Below, piece after piece: positions 11,690 through 23,163 of a stretch of DNA of 64,000 bases. Under the pieces are notes generated by a model. The model was not told the origin of the DNA. It made no database searches and was given only the letters and a program-made list of their open reading frames with translations. This DNA comes from Echinometra lucunter (taxonomy: Eukaryota > Echinodermata > Echinoidea > Camarodonta > Echinometridae). Within the stretch, counting starts at the first letter, position 1. Each line of letters begins with the position of its first letter. The stretch spans positions 36,007,624 through 36,071,623 of the forward strand of contig CM057151.1 of assembly GCA_029962745.1 (NCBI GenBank), read 5' to 3'. A program made the position numbers and the translations under genes.

Positions 11690-13348
11690 TTAGGTGGTCT
11701 GTCATCTTTGACAGATCACCTTTTAATTTCGTCAGATTTTTCTTTCATTATTCTCTTTATTGGTACCCACTTTTTTGTGCAGTCGAAATCTCAGAACTGG
11801 CCTTGTCATTTTTTGTCAAATTTTCATGAATGATCAGTCCTTACGAGATCTCGGTTTTTTACTCATTTTCAGGTTCATCAGATTATCGTGACGTCATCCA
11901 GGCGCCATTTTGTAAACGGAATGTCATTTCTCATTCATACTTAGCATGATGAATATTCATATCAATCTGAATAATTCCATACATTTAGATGCGCACGTAC
12001 GCGTACGTCCGCGCGTCAGCGCGCGCGCAAAAATTGAAAATGCTCAGAATCGACTCAAATTCATTTTGCATACGTTTCAGGCCATTTTAAGCATTTCAAA
12101 AATTTGCGCGCGTCCGCGTCCGCGCGCGCCATATTTGCGCGCGCACACCAAAGAAAACGTAAAAACACCATTTTTTCACTTGATTTGCGATCCTAATACT
12201 TTTCTTAACCATTCACAACAATTGAAAGTCGATTTCAACTCCTCATAAGGCCGCACGCGCGCGTCAAACTTCAAAATCCGTGCGCGCGTCTATGGGGCAA
12301 ATAACGTAAAAACATGCAAAAACATGCCCTTTTGAAATCTGCCATAGCTCATTAAATAGCATGGGGACCCCCCAATTTTTTTGCATTTTCTGAAAGCCTA
12401 TGAAATGGAGATTTGAATTCACGAAAAAAATTTGAGGGTCGAGCAGTCGGAACGTCGTCATATTCTCAGCTGAAATCAAAAATTTCATTTTTTCAATAAT
12501 GACGTCATATTTTTTACCTTTAACCGAGACTATCTCGCTTAATATTCATCAATTTTCGCTGAGATTTCGATATGTTGTAGCTGAGACAATTCTCTACAAA
12601 TGTATTATTCATTGTTACTCATTTTGATGACGACATCATGGTCTAAATTCACGATTAAAGGTACAATGTCAATTTTTCTCAATTTGCGTGTATTCTCTAT
12701 GGGACATGATCTTTATGTAATTCTTGATTCTACATTCTCGTCTTCTTTGATCAACATCTTCCTTATTTCTGCTTGATATTCGCCCATCTTTAAGTATGTT
12801 GCAGCTGAGAGAATTCTCTATCTTATGCATTCATATGTTTTTTAATCAAATATCGAAAACATGTGAAATTTTGACTGGAAAACCTGATATTAGAATTCCG
12901 TTTTGAATCAACGTGTTATCTCTATGAGCTGTTATCAGGTATACCTTCAAAGCACTTGCCTCACATGCTCAAGGTCCCTGGTTCGAGTCCCGGAGGGAAG
13001 GGGGCAATTTTTTTTTTCTGTTTGCTTTATTTTTACATGTTATATTACTATCCTCTTTAACTACATGATTACATAAAAAGTCACAGTCGATGAAATAAAC
13101 TGCTGATTTTGGCCCGTTTTGACAATAGCAATGCAGCGCTCAGTAGTTTATGTATAACCCTATAGAAAATCTGATTCGTTAAGGTGAATTCAAGCTTTGG
13201 ATCATCTTTTAAGTATTCTGCGATATCAAACCATCCAATTTCTATGACGTTAGTCTCCTATCGAGGCGTAAAAAATTTATCAAAAGTCTTACCAACGAAT
13301 TTATCACAATCACTGTCGAAACCTAAAAGATGCCGACAGACCACCTAA
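11690..13348. mobile_element. 1.66-kb non-autonomous element with TTAGGTGGTCTGTC ends
   Basis: The left end reads TTAGGTGGTCTGTC at 11690, and the right end is its exact reverse complement GACAGACCACCTAA at 13335-13348. Just inside the left end is a hairpin (AGGTGGTCTGTCA against TGACAGATCACCT, one wobble pair). Next to the right end is a second, shorter one (CTGTCG ... CGACAG, 13314-13340). The interior has a GCGC-rich zone (11990-12290) and two copies of a GTTGYAGCTGAGA motif. It has no transposase-like frame. A tRNA-like unit lies inside (12925-13015). Superfamily unknown. Confidence 0.6.
12925..13015 (+). mobile_element. tRNA-like SINE head
   Basis: The sequence has a strong pol III B box (GGTTCGAGTCC, about 12978) and ends in a T-run (13008-13017) that could act as a pol III terminator. 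The A box and stems are degenerate, so it is not called as a functional tRNA. Confidence 0.45.
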
Positions 13349-13559
13349 TTCGTCACGAGTCTATGACGAATTCTATTCTCGTTAATATGATAATTTCGGT
13401 GCCTCCCCACCCCCTGCCCCGTCTGCCATGATGCCAGTATTCCTCAGTGGCTCGACCCAAGCTAATTGTACCACAGTATACCCCGTGATAGTTAATTATA
13501 AGGGGGGGGGGGTATAGGGTTTACCACATCCACGGGGAAATTAATATAGTAACATAGTA
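13349..13559. other. Intergenic spacer
   Basis: Short spacer with a G run (13502-13511). Nothing else recognised. Confidence 0.5.
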
Positions 13560-13720
13560 GAGGTGTCGTAGTCGAGTGGTCTAAAGCGCTTGACTGGAAA
13601 CTCAAAAGTCGAAGGTTCGATCCCCGGCACGGCACTTATGCCCTTGAGGAAGGCATTTTATCTATACATTGCTGTTTTATCGTGTATCAAATAAATGAAT
13701 GTGCTAATATGCATATTGAT
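13560..13720 (+). mobile_element. tRNA-derived SINE with tRNA-Ser-like head
   Basis: The A-box region TAGTCGAGTGGTCTAAAGCG and B box GGTTCGATCCC are both well formed. The anticodon-like loop CTGGAAA would fit a serine GGA tRNA. Acceptor and anticodon stems do not pair properly. The head continues into a SINE body (CTTGAGGAAGGCATTTTATC, TACATTGCTG) and an A-run at 13742. I therefore call a SINE and not a tRNA gene. Confidence 0.7.
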
Positions 13721-14463
13721 ACCAACGTGTGCTTGGGTTGTTAAAAAAAAAAAAAATATGGGGAGGCTAAACGCGTATCACCGAGGCCATATAGTACGTT
13801 TCTACTCTTTTTTTTTTTTTTAAATCCCAGTAGTACTGAAATCCACCTCACCCTCCTGGAATTTCACCAGTACCTATCAACCAATCACCTTCTCTGTCAC
13901 TATCCGTGTTACTTGTGATTGATTCACCATGTCAGACGACTTCCTGTTATAAAACATCGGGTACACACTACAGTGTGTCTTTAAAAAAAGATGCCTCGTT
14001 AGTTGTTGTTTTTTGTGAAAAAAGCAAAAGCCCGCATAACATTCAAATGTATTTCATGGCTCTGAGATGCATGTATCCGAAATTGTAGGGCTTGCAGCCC
14101 ACAACCCCCTCGCTTCCGCGGCACCTGCATTAAGATAACAAATTCATCTCGTAAACCTTATGGTGGGAGAAAAATAAAAATGCAGAAATCGACAGGGCGC
14201 GCGCTACTGGAGAGCAGGGGGGCGATCGCTCCCTATGATTTTTCAAGTGATAAAAAGGGGGAAAAGGGGAAAAAGGGAGAAAAAAGAGGAGGAAAAAGAA
14301 AGAAGAGGGTGGGGAGAGAGAGGTCTGGGGATAGCAACTATATAATACACCTATTTGTTCACTTAAAACGTCAATAAACTCACCCATGTTTCATTTTGCC
14401 CCCCCCCCCCATCAAAATACCCTGGCGCCGCCCCTGGAAATCGATATATCCAAATAAAACATA

Positions 14464-14488
14464 AATCAAATCAAATCACATCAAATCA
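14464..14488 (+). repeat. (AAATC)n tail-like repeat
   Basis: AAATCAAATCAAATC with one CACATC interruption, like 6787-6808. Probably the 3' tail of a retroposon whose body is too decayed for me to define. Confidence 0.55.
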
Positions 14489-14490
14489 GC

Positions 14491-16270
14491 TACCAGTCAG
14501 TGGTTAGCTATGCCACTATCTTTTCTCTGACAACACTCTGCACCTTTGTCATTGTTTAATTCGAAGAAAAATCCCTGTCTAGTAGAAATAGGTCCGCGAC
14601 ACATAGTGGGATTGATGAACGCGTCCATTATAGCTACTACATAACCTTCCTGCCAACGGCTTCTTTAAATTCAGCATCGCTCTAAACATGCTACATTTCA
14701 TGAAAGTTTTAAACTTTTTTATCCTTATCACTCCTTTAAAAGGATCCTGCTAATTCGAGAGTAATTCATTTCACATAAACTGCTCATTATTCAATTATCG
14801 CAAAGCCTTCATTCAGCACCTCAAGCTATCAACAAAAAAAAAATAAATAAATGCTTGAACAATCTTCCATTTTCTGTCTTTGATTGAACTTCGTTTCAGT
14901 ACAGAAATCCCACAAGGCAATATACTAGGACCTGACATTATTCAGCTGTTTAACTGTGCCCTTATGACTTATGTGCGCTGTTCGCATGCCTCGTTATGAA
15001 TGTCTTTCGCCCTAGGACAGTCTTGACTTCTCAATCATTATTAACCTACATGTGCGGAAATGCAGCTTTTGGCGATGAGACGCACGTTTCTCCACTTTGC
15101 GCCATTATCTAAGCCTCTTTAGGCAGAAACTATGGAGATCAGTGGGAAATGATAAGTACGAGGGGGAAAGTTGAACCAAATAATTTACTCAAAGAAATAT
15201 AAACCCTGCTCTTTCCATGCCATGAATATTTCATGGTGTTTGAAGAGATGCAGAAAAAAATGACGTTTATGAAACAGCCAAGCAACATCTGGGCCAGATG
15301 TTTAGTCGTATTCATGAACATCTTGAACTCGAAGGAGGGCTCTATTTCATGACTGTGGCGATATTTAAGAAGGTTCCCTTAAGTTTCACTATATCAAAAG
15401 TTAAAAATTGCCAAGGTTCTTATTCCGAAGGAAGGTTATCATGGAACTTCTGCATAGAATATTGACATATTGATTTGCTATCTCGAATGTTCAACGAACT
15501 GAACTTTATACCCAACGTTAAGTATAGGATAAAGTATCGTGTTTAAAATGCAGAGGCTGAAAGCCTTCATTCATTATCCCTTGCCTGTATTCATTTTGAT
15601 TTACAGGCTCCTGGCTTTACCTAGAAATTTGATGTAGCTGCGGGGAGCCTAGAGGGTATATGTACCCCTAAAATAGAGAGAAGATGACCTTAAAATTAAG
15701 CCTGGCAACGATCAAAGCAAGATGATACGACCCGTGGCGAAAAAAAGAAATACTTCTCCCCCTCCCATACCCGTGTTTTATCTGGATCCTCGCTATACGC
15801 TATTTATAACCTTACAATGAGATTTACAACCCCTTCCTCATTTCAAACATACACGCCAACAGGCATCATAAAACAAAATGTGTCCAGTTTGTTTTTAATA
15901 GGATGAAAATATGTAACGCGTCCTAATTCCCGGGAGGACACAAAATGGTGACGATATTAACCACTGGCGGCATATCTGCTGACGTAGAGACTATTTGATG
16001 AATAGAAAGCATCATTCAACGGACGATATACACGATATATGTCATCTTTAATTCCAGTCAAAAGAGAGATATGGAGACTGGATTAATTAGCATTAAGCCC
16101 CGGATGACCAACTAGAAATAGAATCCTGAAAGACAACAACGATCATCCTTTCTTGTCGTCTCGTGAGGTATAGAAGCATCAATGGAGTCCGATATCAACT
16201 TAAGTGGGAAAATCTAATTTTAACGGCACATTGTTTTCGAGTCCTCGTTCATTTGAACTTTTTCTTATTT
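14491..16270. other. Intergenic DNA, nothing recognised
   Basis: About 1.8 kb of moderately AT-rich, mostly unique-looking sequence. I see no supported exon (no coding frame paired with splice sites), RNA gene or element end. Confidence 0.4.
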
Positions 16271-16498
16271 TCATCATTTTCCTCTTTTGTTTATTTTTAC
16301 AAACTTTTACTTCACAATTATCCAAGTTTTCATCATTTTCTTCTTTTGTCTGTTTTTACACTTTACATCACATTATCAAAGTTTTCATCATTTTCCTATT
16401 TTGTTTATTTTTACACTTTTACTTCACAATTATCCAAGGTTTCATCATTTTCTTCTTTTGTCTATTTTTACACATTTGCTTCACACGTATCCAATTCC
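16271..16498. repeat. Four-unit ~57-bp minisatellite
   Basis: TCATCATTTTC recurs at 16271, 16330, 16385 and 16442, each followed by TTTTGT, TTTTTAC and TTCACA-like blocks. Units 1 and 3 share TTTGTTTATTTTTAC while units 2 and 4 share TTTTGTCTRTTTTTAC. This suggests duplication of a two-unit block. The Phe/Ser-rich frames over it follow from the repeat. Confidence 0.9.
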
Positions 16499-16936
16499 AT
16501 TATTCCTCGTCGATGTTTCAATGAGGCAAGAAATTGTGATCAAGTAATAAACATTCTAAAATGATTTTTGAACAGTCAAATGCTGAATCCTATATTTTTA
16601 ATGGCGGGACATGGTGCAGACCTTCCGAATGATAGTGAAACGCTACTCTCAATGAGCCTCAAATATGTTTTTTTTTCCCCTAAGAGTTGAACGCTGGAAT
16701 AGTTTGAAAGAGGAATGGATGACTTGGTATATCTAAACTGTAAGGCCTACCGGGCATTGATCGAATTGCTATTGGATAGCAGCAATTGCAATGCAAAGAG
16801 TAGTCCAATAATCATATAGATAATCAAATCAGGCAAAGTGATGCGAACCTCCATGAGGGAAGTAAACTGAGCTGAAATCGGCTGCAAATCGTATATTGAC
16901 ATGATGTCATTCGTGCGATTGTCCACGATTTTAAAG
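16499..16936. other. Intergenic DNA, nothing recognised
   Basis: Unique-looking sequence between a minisatellite and a dispersed repeat. No feature supported. Confidence 0.4.
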
Positions 16937-17290
16937 GGATCCGGTAACTTTGTGGAGGCTTGATTTTATTGTCGAGTTTTGATGTCTGTTTTCTTATATA
17001 AAGGAATATAAAGATTTTGAAATATCATGTGTTATCAAGATATCTCTCACTGAATTCCGCCATTTGCAAAAACAACCTGGGTATGCTTTTGTCTAACACT
17101 GCAGTCTATGGGGTAATATAAGTCTGGCAATTCCGGTCACTTGTATATTTTCACTTTTTGTGGAGCACAATGATGATGCTTTTGAAGTACATTTTTCAGG
17201 GCTTTCTATTTACACAATATTACATCACTGATAGCATGTAGGGCCATGCAGCTCAGAGTTTTAAAAGTTTAATACTCTCGGCTTTAAGCC
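16937..17290 (+). repeat. Dispersed repeat D, plus-oriented copy
   Basis: Diverged but collinear with the reverse complement of 18811-19192. Shared ordered blocks include GATCCGRTAACTTTGT near the start, GAATTTTGATGTCTG-like sequence, CATTTGCAAAA, GTATATTTTCACTTTTTGTG, TTTTCAGGGCTT and GGGCCATGYAGCTCAGA near the end. Non-coding; class unknown. Confidence 0.75.
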
Positions 17291-17344
17291 AATTTGGCTG
17301 TACTCAGACTAGCAGGCTTTGTGTGCATTAGGCTCAACATTCAT

Positions 17345-17610
17345 GATCATCTGATTAAAAAACAGAAGAAAAAAAAAACAAACAAAAAAAAACCAAAAAC
17401 CCAAAACAAAACAAACACACACACACACACACACACACACAAAACAAACACAAAAAAAAAAACAAAACAAAAAACCGTATGATGCTGATCCGTCTCCATT
17501 TCACAGCATCCATTACGTCTAGACTGCATGCCCCGGGGAAAAGCAGTGATATAGATGTATTTTATTACATCCAGAATCTATATTCTATAAGTATTATTCA
17601 TTACTCACTA

Positions 17611-17642
<32 letters not shown>

Positions 17643-18059
17643 CTTCTTTCTTTCTGTCTGTCTGTCTGTCTATCTATCTCCCCCTTTCTCTTCCACCCTC
17701 GTTCCTCCCCTCCCCTCCCCTTTTTTCATTCTTTGTGTCCATGTCTCCGTGGGTCTCTGTCTTTGCCTCCCTTCTTTCCTTCCTTTCCCTTCACCCCTGC
17801 TCGTCTTTATCATACATTCTACCCTTCTCTGAACTCCTTTTCATTTTCTATCACTTATTTTCTTACTGTTTTTAACACCTCCTTATCCCTTGCTTCCTCT
17901 CTTTTTCTCTGTCCCTGTGTTTGTTTGTTGTTTTTTTTCCCCCTCGTGCCCCATCCTCTTGACCTACTCTTTCATTCGCTTCTTGCAATATCTCTTTCAC
18001 ATTGTCATTTTCCTCTTTTTTTTTCTTTAGCTTCTCACATTCTCCCCACTCTGTCTCTG

Positions 18060-18093
<34 letters not shown>

Positions 18094-18140
18094 CTCTCTC
18101 TCTCTCTCTCTTTCTCTCCCTTTCCTTTTCTCCTTTTCTC
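17345..18140. repeat. A-rich, (CA)n and CT-rich simple-sequence zone
   Basis: An A-rich stretch, a CA run (17414-17440), then ~500 bases of CT-rich sequence with pure CT tracts at about 17611-17640 and 18059-18118 and a short (TGTC)n near 17655. Overlapping Ser/Leu/Pro-rich and Arg/Glu-rich frames on both strands are artefacts. Confidence 0.9.
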
Positions 18141-18479
18141 TCTTGGTAACTTTCTTGCTCACCTATCCTTGTATATTCTCATATTTTTAAAACCTCTTCT
18201 GTGCCTTACTGATCATGCTGATCGTATGATTATAATCCTCTTTCCTATTTAACAGGCCTACTTTGATAATACAGAGAAAGGCCAACATCATTTCTAGACG
18301 TAAAAGGAAATTATGTCTGTTTATTATACACGTCTGTAAAAACGTAGTTTTACGTTAAGCTGTGAGACGTCACCCATGCCAGCATGCAGGAATAATTAAT
18401 TTGAATATGCACAGTGGGCGTTGCATCAAAATACATTACTAGTAAGTACATATTTGTGACATTGTTTTTTCCCTCAGTT

Positions 18480-20110
18480 CACTTCGTATAATTAATCAAT
18501 GATCGTGACAAGTTAATATAAGTTTAAGACGTAATAGATTACAATGAACAAAATTCATCCTTTGCGATGGATGTTCTGATGGGAAGAACATAATTATCTT
18601 TGATGTTTTAATGTTTACCATTGTCCAATATAACGACAATCATCTTCGTTATCCATCACCGTCATGAGTTTGAATTAAAAAGAGGAACAGTTCCTTCCGT
18701 TATAAATGTTCCTTAATTCGTTCACGGAAAATCCTGCCCAGTGCCTGTCTATATCCATTAAGCCATATTGTAGGGGTTGTATCGAAATCGAGTAACTATA
18801 ATAGGCTATGTCAAGCCCTTTAAAGCAACTCAGTAACTTTTAAAATTCTGAGCTACATGGCCCAACATGCTGTCAGTAGATAGCGTATTAATCTGAAGCC
18901 CTGAAAATGCATATCAAAAGCACCATCTTGTACTTCACAAAAAAGTGAAAATATACGAGTGAACGGAAATGCCAGACCCATTTTGCCCCATGGTTAAGCA
19001 AAAGCTTACCCAGGACGGTTTTGCAAATGGTGATATTCAGTGATAAATATCTTGATAAAAAACATCAAATCTTCAAAACTTCTATATTTTTGGCTGTTTA
19101 TTTATCCTTCTGAACATCTTTATACAACAGAATGAACAGACATCAAAATTCAACAATAATTGAAATCAAGCCTTTACAAAGTTATCGGATCATTTTAAAT
19201 TTCGTAGAAATCATTGATAATGACAGATTGTACTATCCAGTAAAGGTTATCCAAATTTTGTATAGCGGATGAGATTTACATGAAGTCGATAGAATGCAAG
19301 TCAGCGTTCGGTTTATTTCATATAAAATCAAACCTTCATTAAAAATTTTGAACTTGGCAACTCTATTCGAAAAATAGGGATTGAGAAGACAAAACTGAAC
19401 TGTGAATGTTACATTTAAATGTAATAGGAATGTGCAATATATTTAAATCTTTAATCGTTTTATATCAGTGTCTATGACAACAACGACTCGCTTTATTCAT
19501 CAACGTCATGAGTTTCAATTAAAAAGGAAAGAACTATCCAGAGATGAAGCTTCCTTAATTCTTTCCTGGAAATGGAAACCCCCTATTTAATTCATGTGTC
19601 TACCCAGTAAGCCCCCTTGTGGGTGTTTCACTGAAATCAAACTTGACATGCAACATAATTGAATCTTAGTTTATTTCAAATAAATCAACGTTCGAGACGG
19701 CTTAAACTTCGTGATGTAAAGCCAGCGAAGATCTTGCGTATTGGATGTGATCATGTGATTCAGATGAAATGTTATTCAGCTCTCGGTTTATTTAGGTATA
19801 AATCAATGTCCATGATAAGTAACTAACGTTTACTTTCACAGTAGCTGTCTTATTTATTGTTGAAGCAACGTCATCCAGTCCTCGATTAATATCATATGAA
19901 TGAAATATCATGAGAAGACCGATCGTCTCCGTCCATCGACGTCAATATCTAAAAAAGAAACAACAACAGAAACAATCGAACTTTCCTGAGATCAATCTTA
20001 CTTAAGTTCTTTCATGGAAAAGCCTGATTAATGCCCGTTTTTTTATCCCCCGAGCCGTCACAATACTGGGTTAACTTCCAATGAATATTCATGAGTAAGT
20101 TTGAAATACG
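18480..20110. repeat. Degenerate repeat zone with recurring CGTCATGAGTTT / TTCCTTAATTC blocks
   Basis: A set of blocks recurs in order near 18650, 19490 and, more weakly, 19930: TTATYCATCAMCGTCATGAG, AATTAAAAAGRAA, TTCCTTAATTC or ACTTAAGTTC, and GGAAAA.CCTG. Between them, GTTTATTT.ATATAAATCAA-like blocks recur near 19310, 19660 and 19790. It looks like an old, broken tandem array, interrupted by the minus-oriented copy of repeat D (18811-19192). Confidence 0.5.
18811..19192 (-). repeat. Dispersed repeat D, minus-oriented copy
   Basis: Inverted relative to 16937-17290 and about 1.5 kb away. The same block order is read on the opposite strand (CAAGCCTTTACAAAGTTAT near its right edge, TGAAAATATACGAG, TGGCCCAACATGCTG). 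Differences are substitutions and small indels spread evenly, so the two copies are old. Confidence 0.75.
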
Positions 20111-21392
20111 AGGAGACGAATCAGCTTAATACCCCGGTCACATTAAGAAGACCCATCGATTCCAGTTGACGACAAACTCGAACAAAATTTACTTTTTTGT
20201 CTTTACAGGTTTTTATTCTTTTCTCTTTACATAATTTGTAACATTATGCAGAATTGCAAACAATTTTTACATAAATATAACGGTTGACTAATATTTCTCA
20301 TTTCAAAACAATGAACAAATAAATTCTCACGTTTCCGAATAAAGCTTCTTATTTCAAGAAAAGAAATCATATAAAAAAAAATGTAATCAAAGCTTCACAT
20401 TTCATTTAAAAGAAGGTTTTAAAAAATACAATTACAATATATTCTAATAAAGAAAAATCACAAATAAAGTATTACCTTTCGTATAAAATTGCTTCAATAT
20501 AGAAGAGAAACTGCAACTGCAATTAAATTTAAACCATTTTTCACATTATCTTTTTTTCCCAATCCTTTAGAGAGAAAGAATAATCAATTTTTTTTAAAAG
20601 GGAAGATAAGAGAAAGAAAGAGAAAAAGATAGAGAGAGAGAGAAAAAAAAAAAGAAAAGAGAGAAAATGAGAAGAAAATGATAAACAAATAAATAAATTT
20701 ACAGTGTAACTGATGAAAAATGATTGGTCGGTGGCGACGGTGTGTTGAGTAGATTTGCTCGTGAGACTGGCATTTAATGCGGGTTAATGCGTCTCCGCAG
20801 AGGATAGCGTGTCTCTTTCTTGCGATAGTCTGAGAGAAACCCGTCGACATTTGAGCGGTGTATAAGAGCTTTGGGCTTTTGTTAGAGTCCTAGGACAAGT
20901 ACCCCCTTGTCCTAGGCAAGGGAAAGAGAGATCAGGATTTGGCAGATGAGATGGGCCAGTCAGCGCTTATAATAAGCCACCCCCTCCTAAAAGGAAGAAA
21001 ACTAAAGTTAATTTAAAAAATAACAAAAAAGAGAGATCAATTCAAAAGTCCACCATAAAAGTGGAGGGGGCAGTGAGGGTAAGGATGTGCACATTTCGGG
21101 GGGGGGGGGTATATCACATGGGTTTCCATGCCCCCCCCCCCCCCCCCACAATCACCGGATGTTTACAGCCCCACCCTCCCCTGGAAAATTAGCCATATTA
21201 GAATTGACAAAAATCCATAGTGCAAATGGGTCTGGAACAAATTCTCATTATCCTTCTTTAAAAGTCATTTGATTGTGCAATAATGTGCAACATTAACGAA
21301 ATTAATAATCGGGATTTTTAGACATAATTTCAATATCTATATTTAGGCTAATAGAAAATAGCGTGGTCAGTACTCCCTGCGACTCCTAATGA
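20111..21392. other. Intergenic DNA with GA-rich and poly-G/poly-C runs
   Basis: Contains a GA/A-rich tract (20570-20690), a G run (21099-21108) and a C run (21131-21147) close together. They could form a G-C hairpin but may be a decayed element. No gene supported. Confidence 0.45.
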
Positions 21393-21841
21393 TAGCCATT
21401 GCATGGCTAAATCCCCTCGCATTATCGACGCTCGCAGTCTTTCAATTAAGTTTCGTGAGATTTAACAGTTAGAACACATTTATAGGACAGTACCCGATAT
21501 GGGAAAATAATCACTAGATACTCTAAATGATTCGAGAAAATAGGTTTACAGAAAGGAAAGTATAGTTTTTTATTAATCTTATTGAATTATTTGCAAAGAG
21601 ATGATTTGTAATAAAATGCATGGCCATTGAAAGGCTAAATCCCCCTGATTTTATCTACGCTTGCAGTCTTTCAATTGAGCTTCGTGAGATTTAGAACATT
21701 TTGGGGGGCATTAACCGATACATACATGTAGGAAAATAATCACTCGATACTCTAAATGATTCGAGAAAATAGGTTTACAGAAAGAAACTTGTAGTTTATA
21801 TCATTCTTACTGAATTATTTACAAAGGGATGATTTGCAATT
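21393..21841. repeat. Two-copy tandem duplication, ~227-bp unit
   Basis: GCATGGCTAAATCCCC ... GCAGTCTTTCAATTRAG ... GTGAGATTTA ... GAAAATAATCACT.GATACTC ... GATTCGAGAAAATAGG is found from about 21394 and again from about 21621. Long exact blocks remain, with scattered substitutions and small indels. Non-coding. Confidence 0.9.
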
Positions 21842-22996
21842 AATGACCAGCTGAACAATTGCAAACATTTATTTAAAAATATTAATGTTCATCATACTTG
21901 TTAACTTATTTGCAAAGATTTTATCAGATGTACTCGAATATGACGAACAACATGACATGAATGGGAGTTCATTTCGAAAAATATACTAATAATTACATTA
22001 CTTGACCATCCAAATTCGATTTTGCGATATGAATATATCGGATGAAATCAACCCAGTCTGTAATTGAGAGAGCGTAGGGAATAGACACGTTTTATCGAAG
22101 ATATTGCTCAATCAATGCACCCCATATACCGGAGGGAAGTACTGATTGAATCACATAAGGCATACTCAAGGTTGACGAAAAAAAGGATAGGAAATAAAAA
22201 ATACACTCAAAAGGAATAAAAGGAGAGTGACAATAAACAAAACGATAGAGTTTTATTTGAAACTTAGTCCCTAATTATGTTCACATCATCAAATCATGGA
22301 ATTCAAATTCTTGATCTGACACTATAGTCAACAACTTATCCTTGATTTAAAAGAAATAACCACGGTTCTGACAGAGAACAATTTTGCTAGTCGACAAAAG
22401 CAAAATCAAAAGATAACTTCTCAGGACATGCCAAAGGAAATCAGAGGGTCGCTGTGAATCGCAAGATTGTGACAGGGGCGGAACCAGGATTCTCTGCATG
22501 AAAGGGGGTTCGAAATAATCTGACAAGGCCCTTCTCCTAAAGAGAGACTCGTGATTTTGAAGTGCCTTTTAAGTCAAGAAAATAACAATCTGTGACGAGG
22601 AGAAATTATTTATTACAACATGAAGGCCCTTTTAGGTCTATAAGAAAAACTACATGGTCGATCGTTCCCCCCCCCTCATCCTATTGCAGGGACTCAAGGA
22701 TACACCAGCGTCCTTTTCAACTCGTTTCGCGCTAATGATGACCACTAGAGGGTTGTCTACATTCTCAAACAAAGCAAGATGGATGAGAATTGTAAGACTG
22801 ATGACATTTTCGCAAGATTGCACCGAACACAGATGATTGCCTGTTTAAAGGGTACTTAACATTTCAAGTAACCATAAGGAATTTTTTTTTCGTTTTCCCT
22901 CTTTTTGTCCTTGTTTTTATTTCATTTCTTTTTTAAAACTTATCCATTGAAACTGGTAGACCTGATGGAATTACTCGGGTTATGATTACATTACTA
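21842..22996. other. Intergenic DNA, nothing recognised
   Basis: AT-rich; no supported exon, RNA or element end up to the start of the duplicated segment. Confidence 0.4.
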
Positions 22997-23020
22997 CACA
23001 ATTTGAAGTCACTTTCTATT

Positions 23021-23163
23021 CAGGGGAACGTTTCACGAAGAGTTTCGTCGGTGAAAATCACCAACAAATGTTACAAGCTACTGAAAATCCTCGCACCTGA
23101 TTGGCTGACAGCAAATTAGTCGGTGAAAATCACCGACAAAACTCTTCATGAAATGCTCCCCTG
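23021..23163. mobile_element. Hairpin MITE, family E (in copy 1)
   Basis: A 143-base palindromic element. The left end CAGGGGAACGTTTCACGAAG and the right end, reverse-complemented, CAGGGGAGCATTTCATGAAG continue into GAGTTTYGTCGGTGA. Each arm also contains a nested hairpin; on the right it is perfect (GTCGGTGA-AAA-TCACCGAC). The ends resemble family B (both have a GTTTCAT-like motif followed by AAG). No coding capacity. Confidence 0.8.

Noticed and set aside
12925..13015. Functional tRNA gene
   Set aside because: Only the B box is convincing; the cloverleaf does not form.
13560..13640. Functional tRNA-Ser(GGA)
   Set aside because: A and B boxes are good, but the acceptor and anticodon stems do not pair and the sequence continues into a SINE body.
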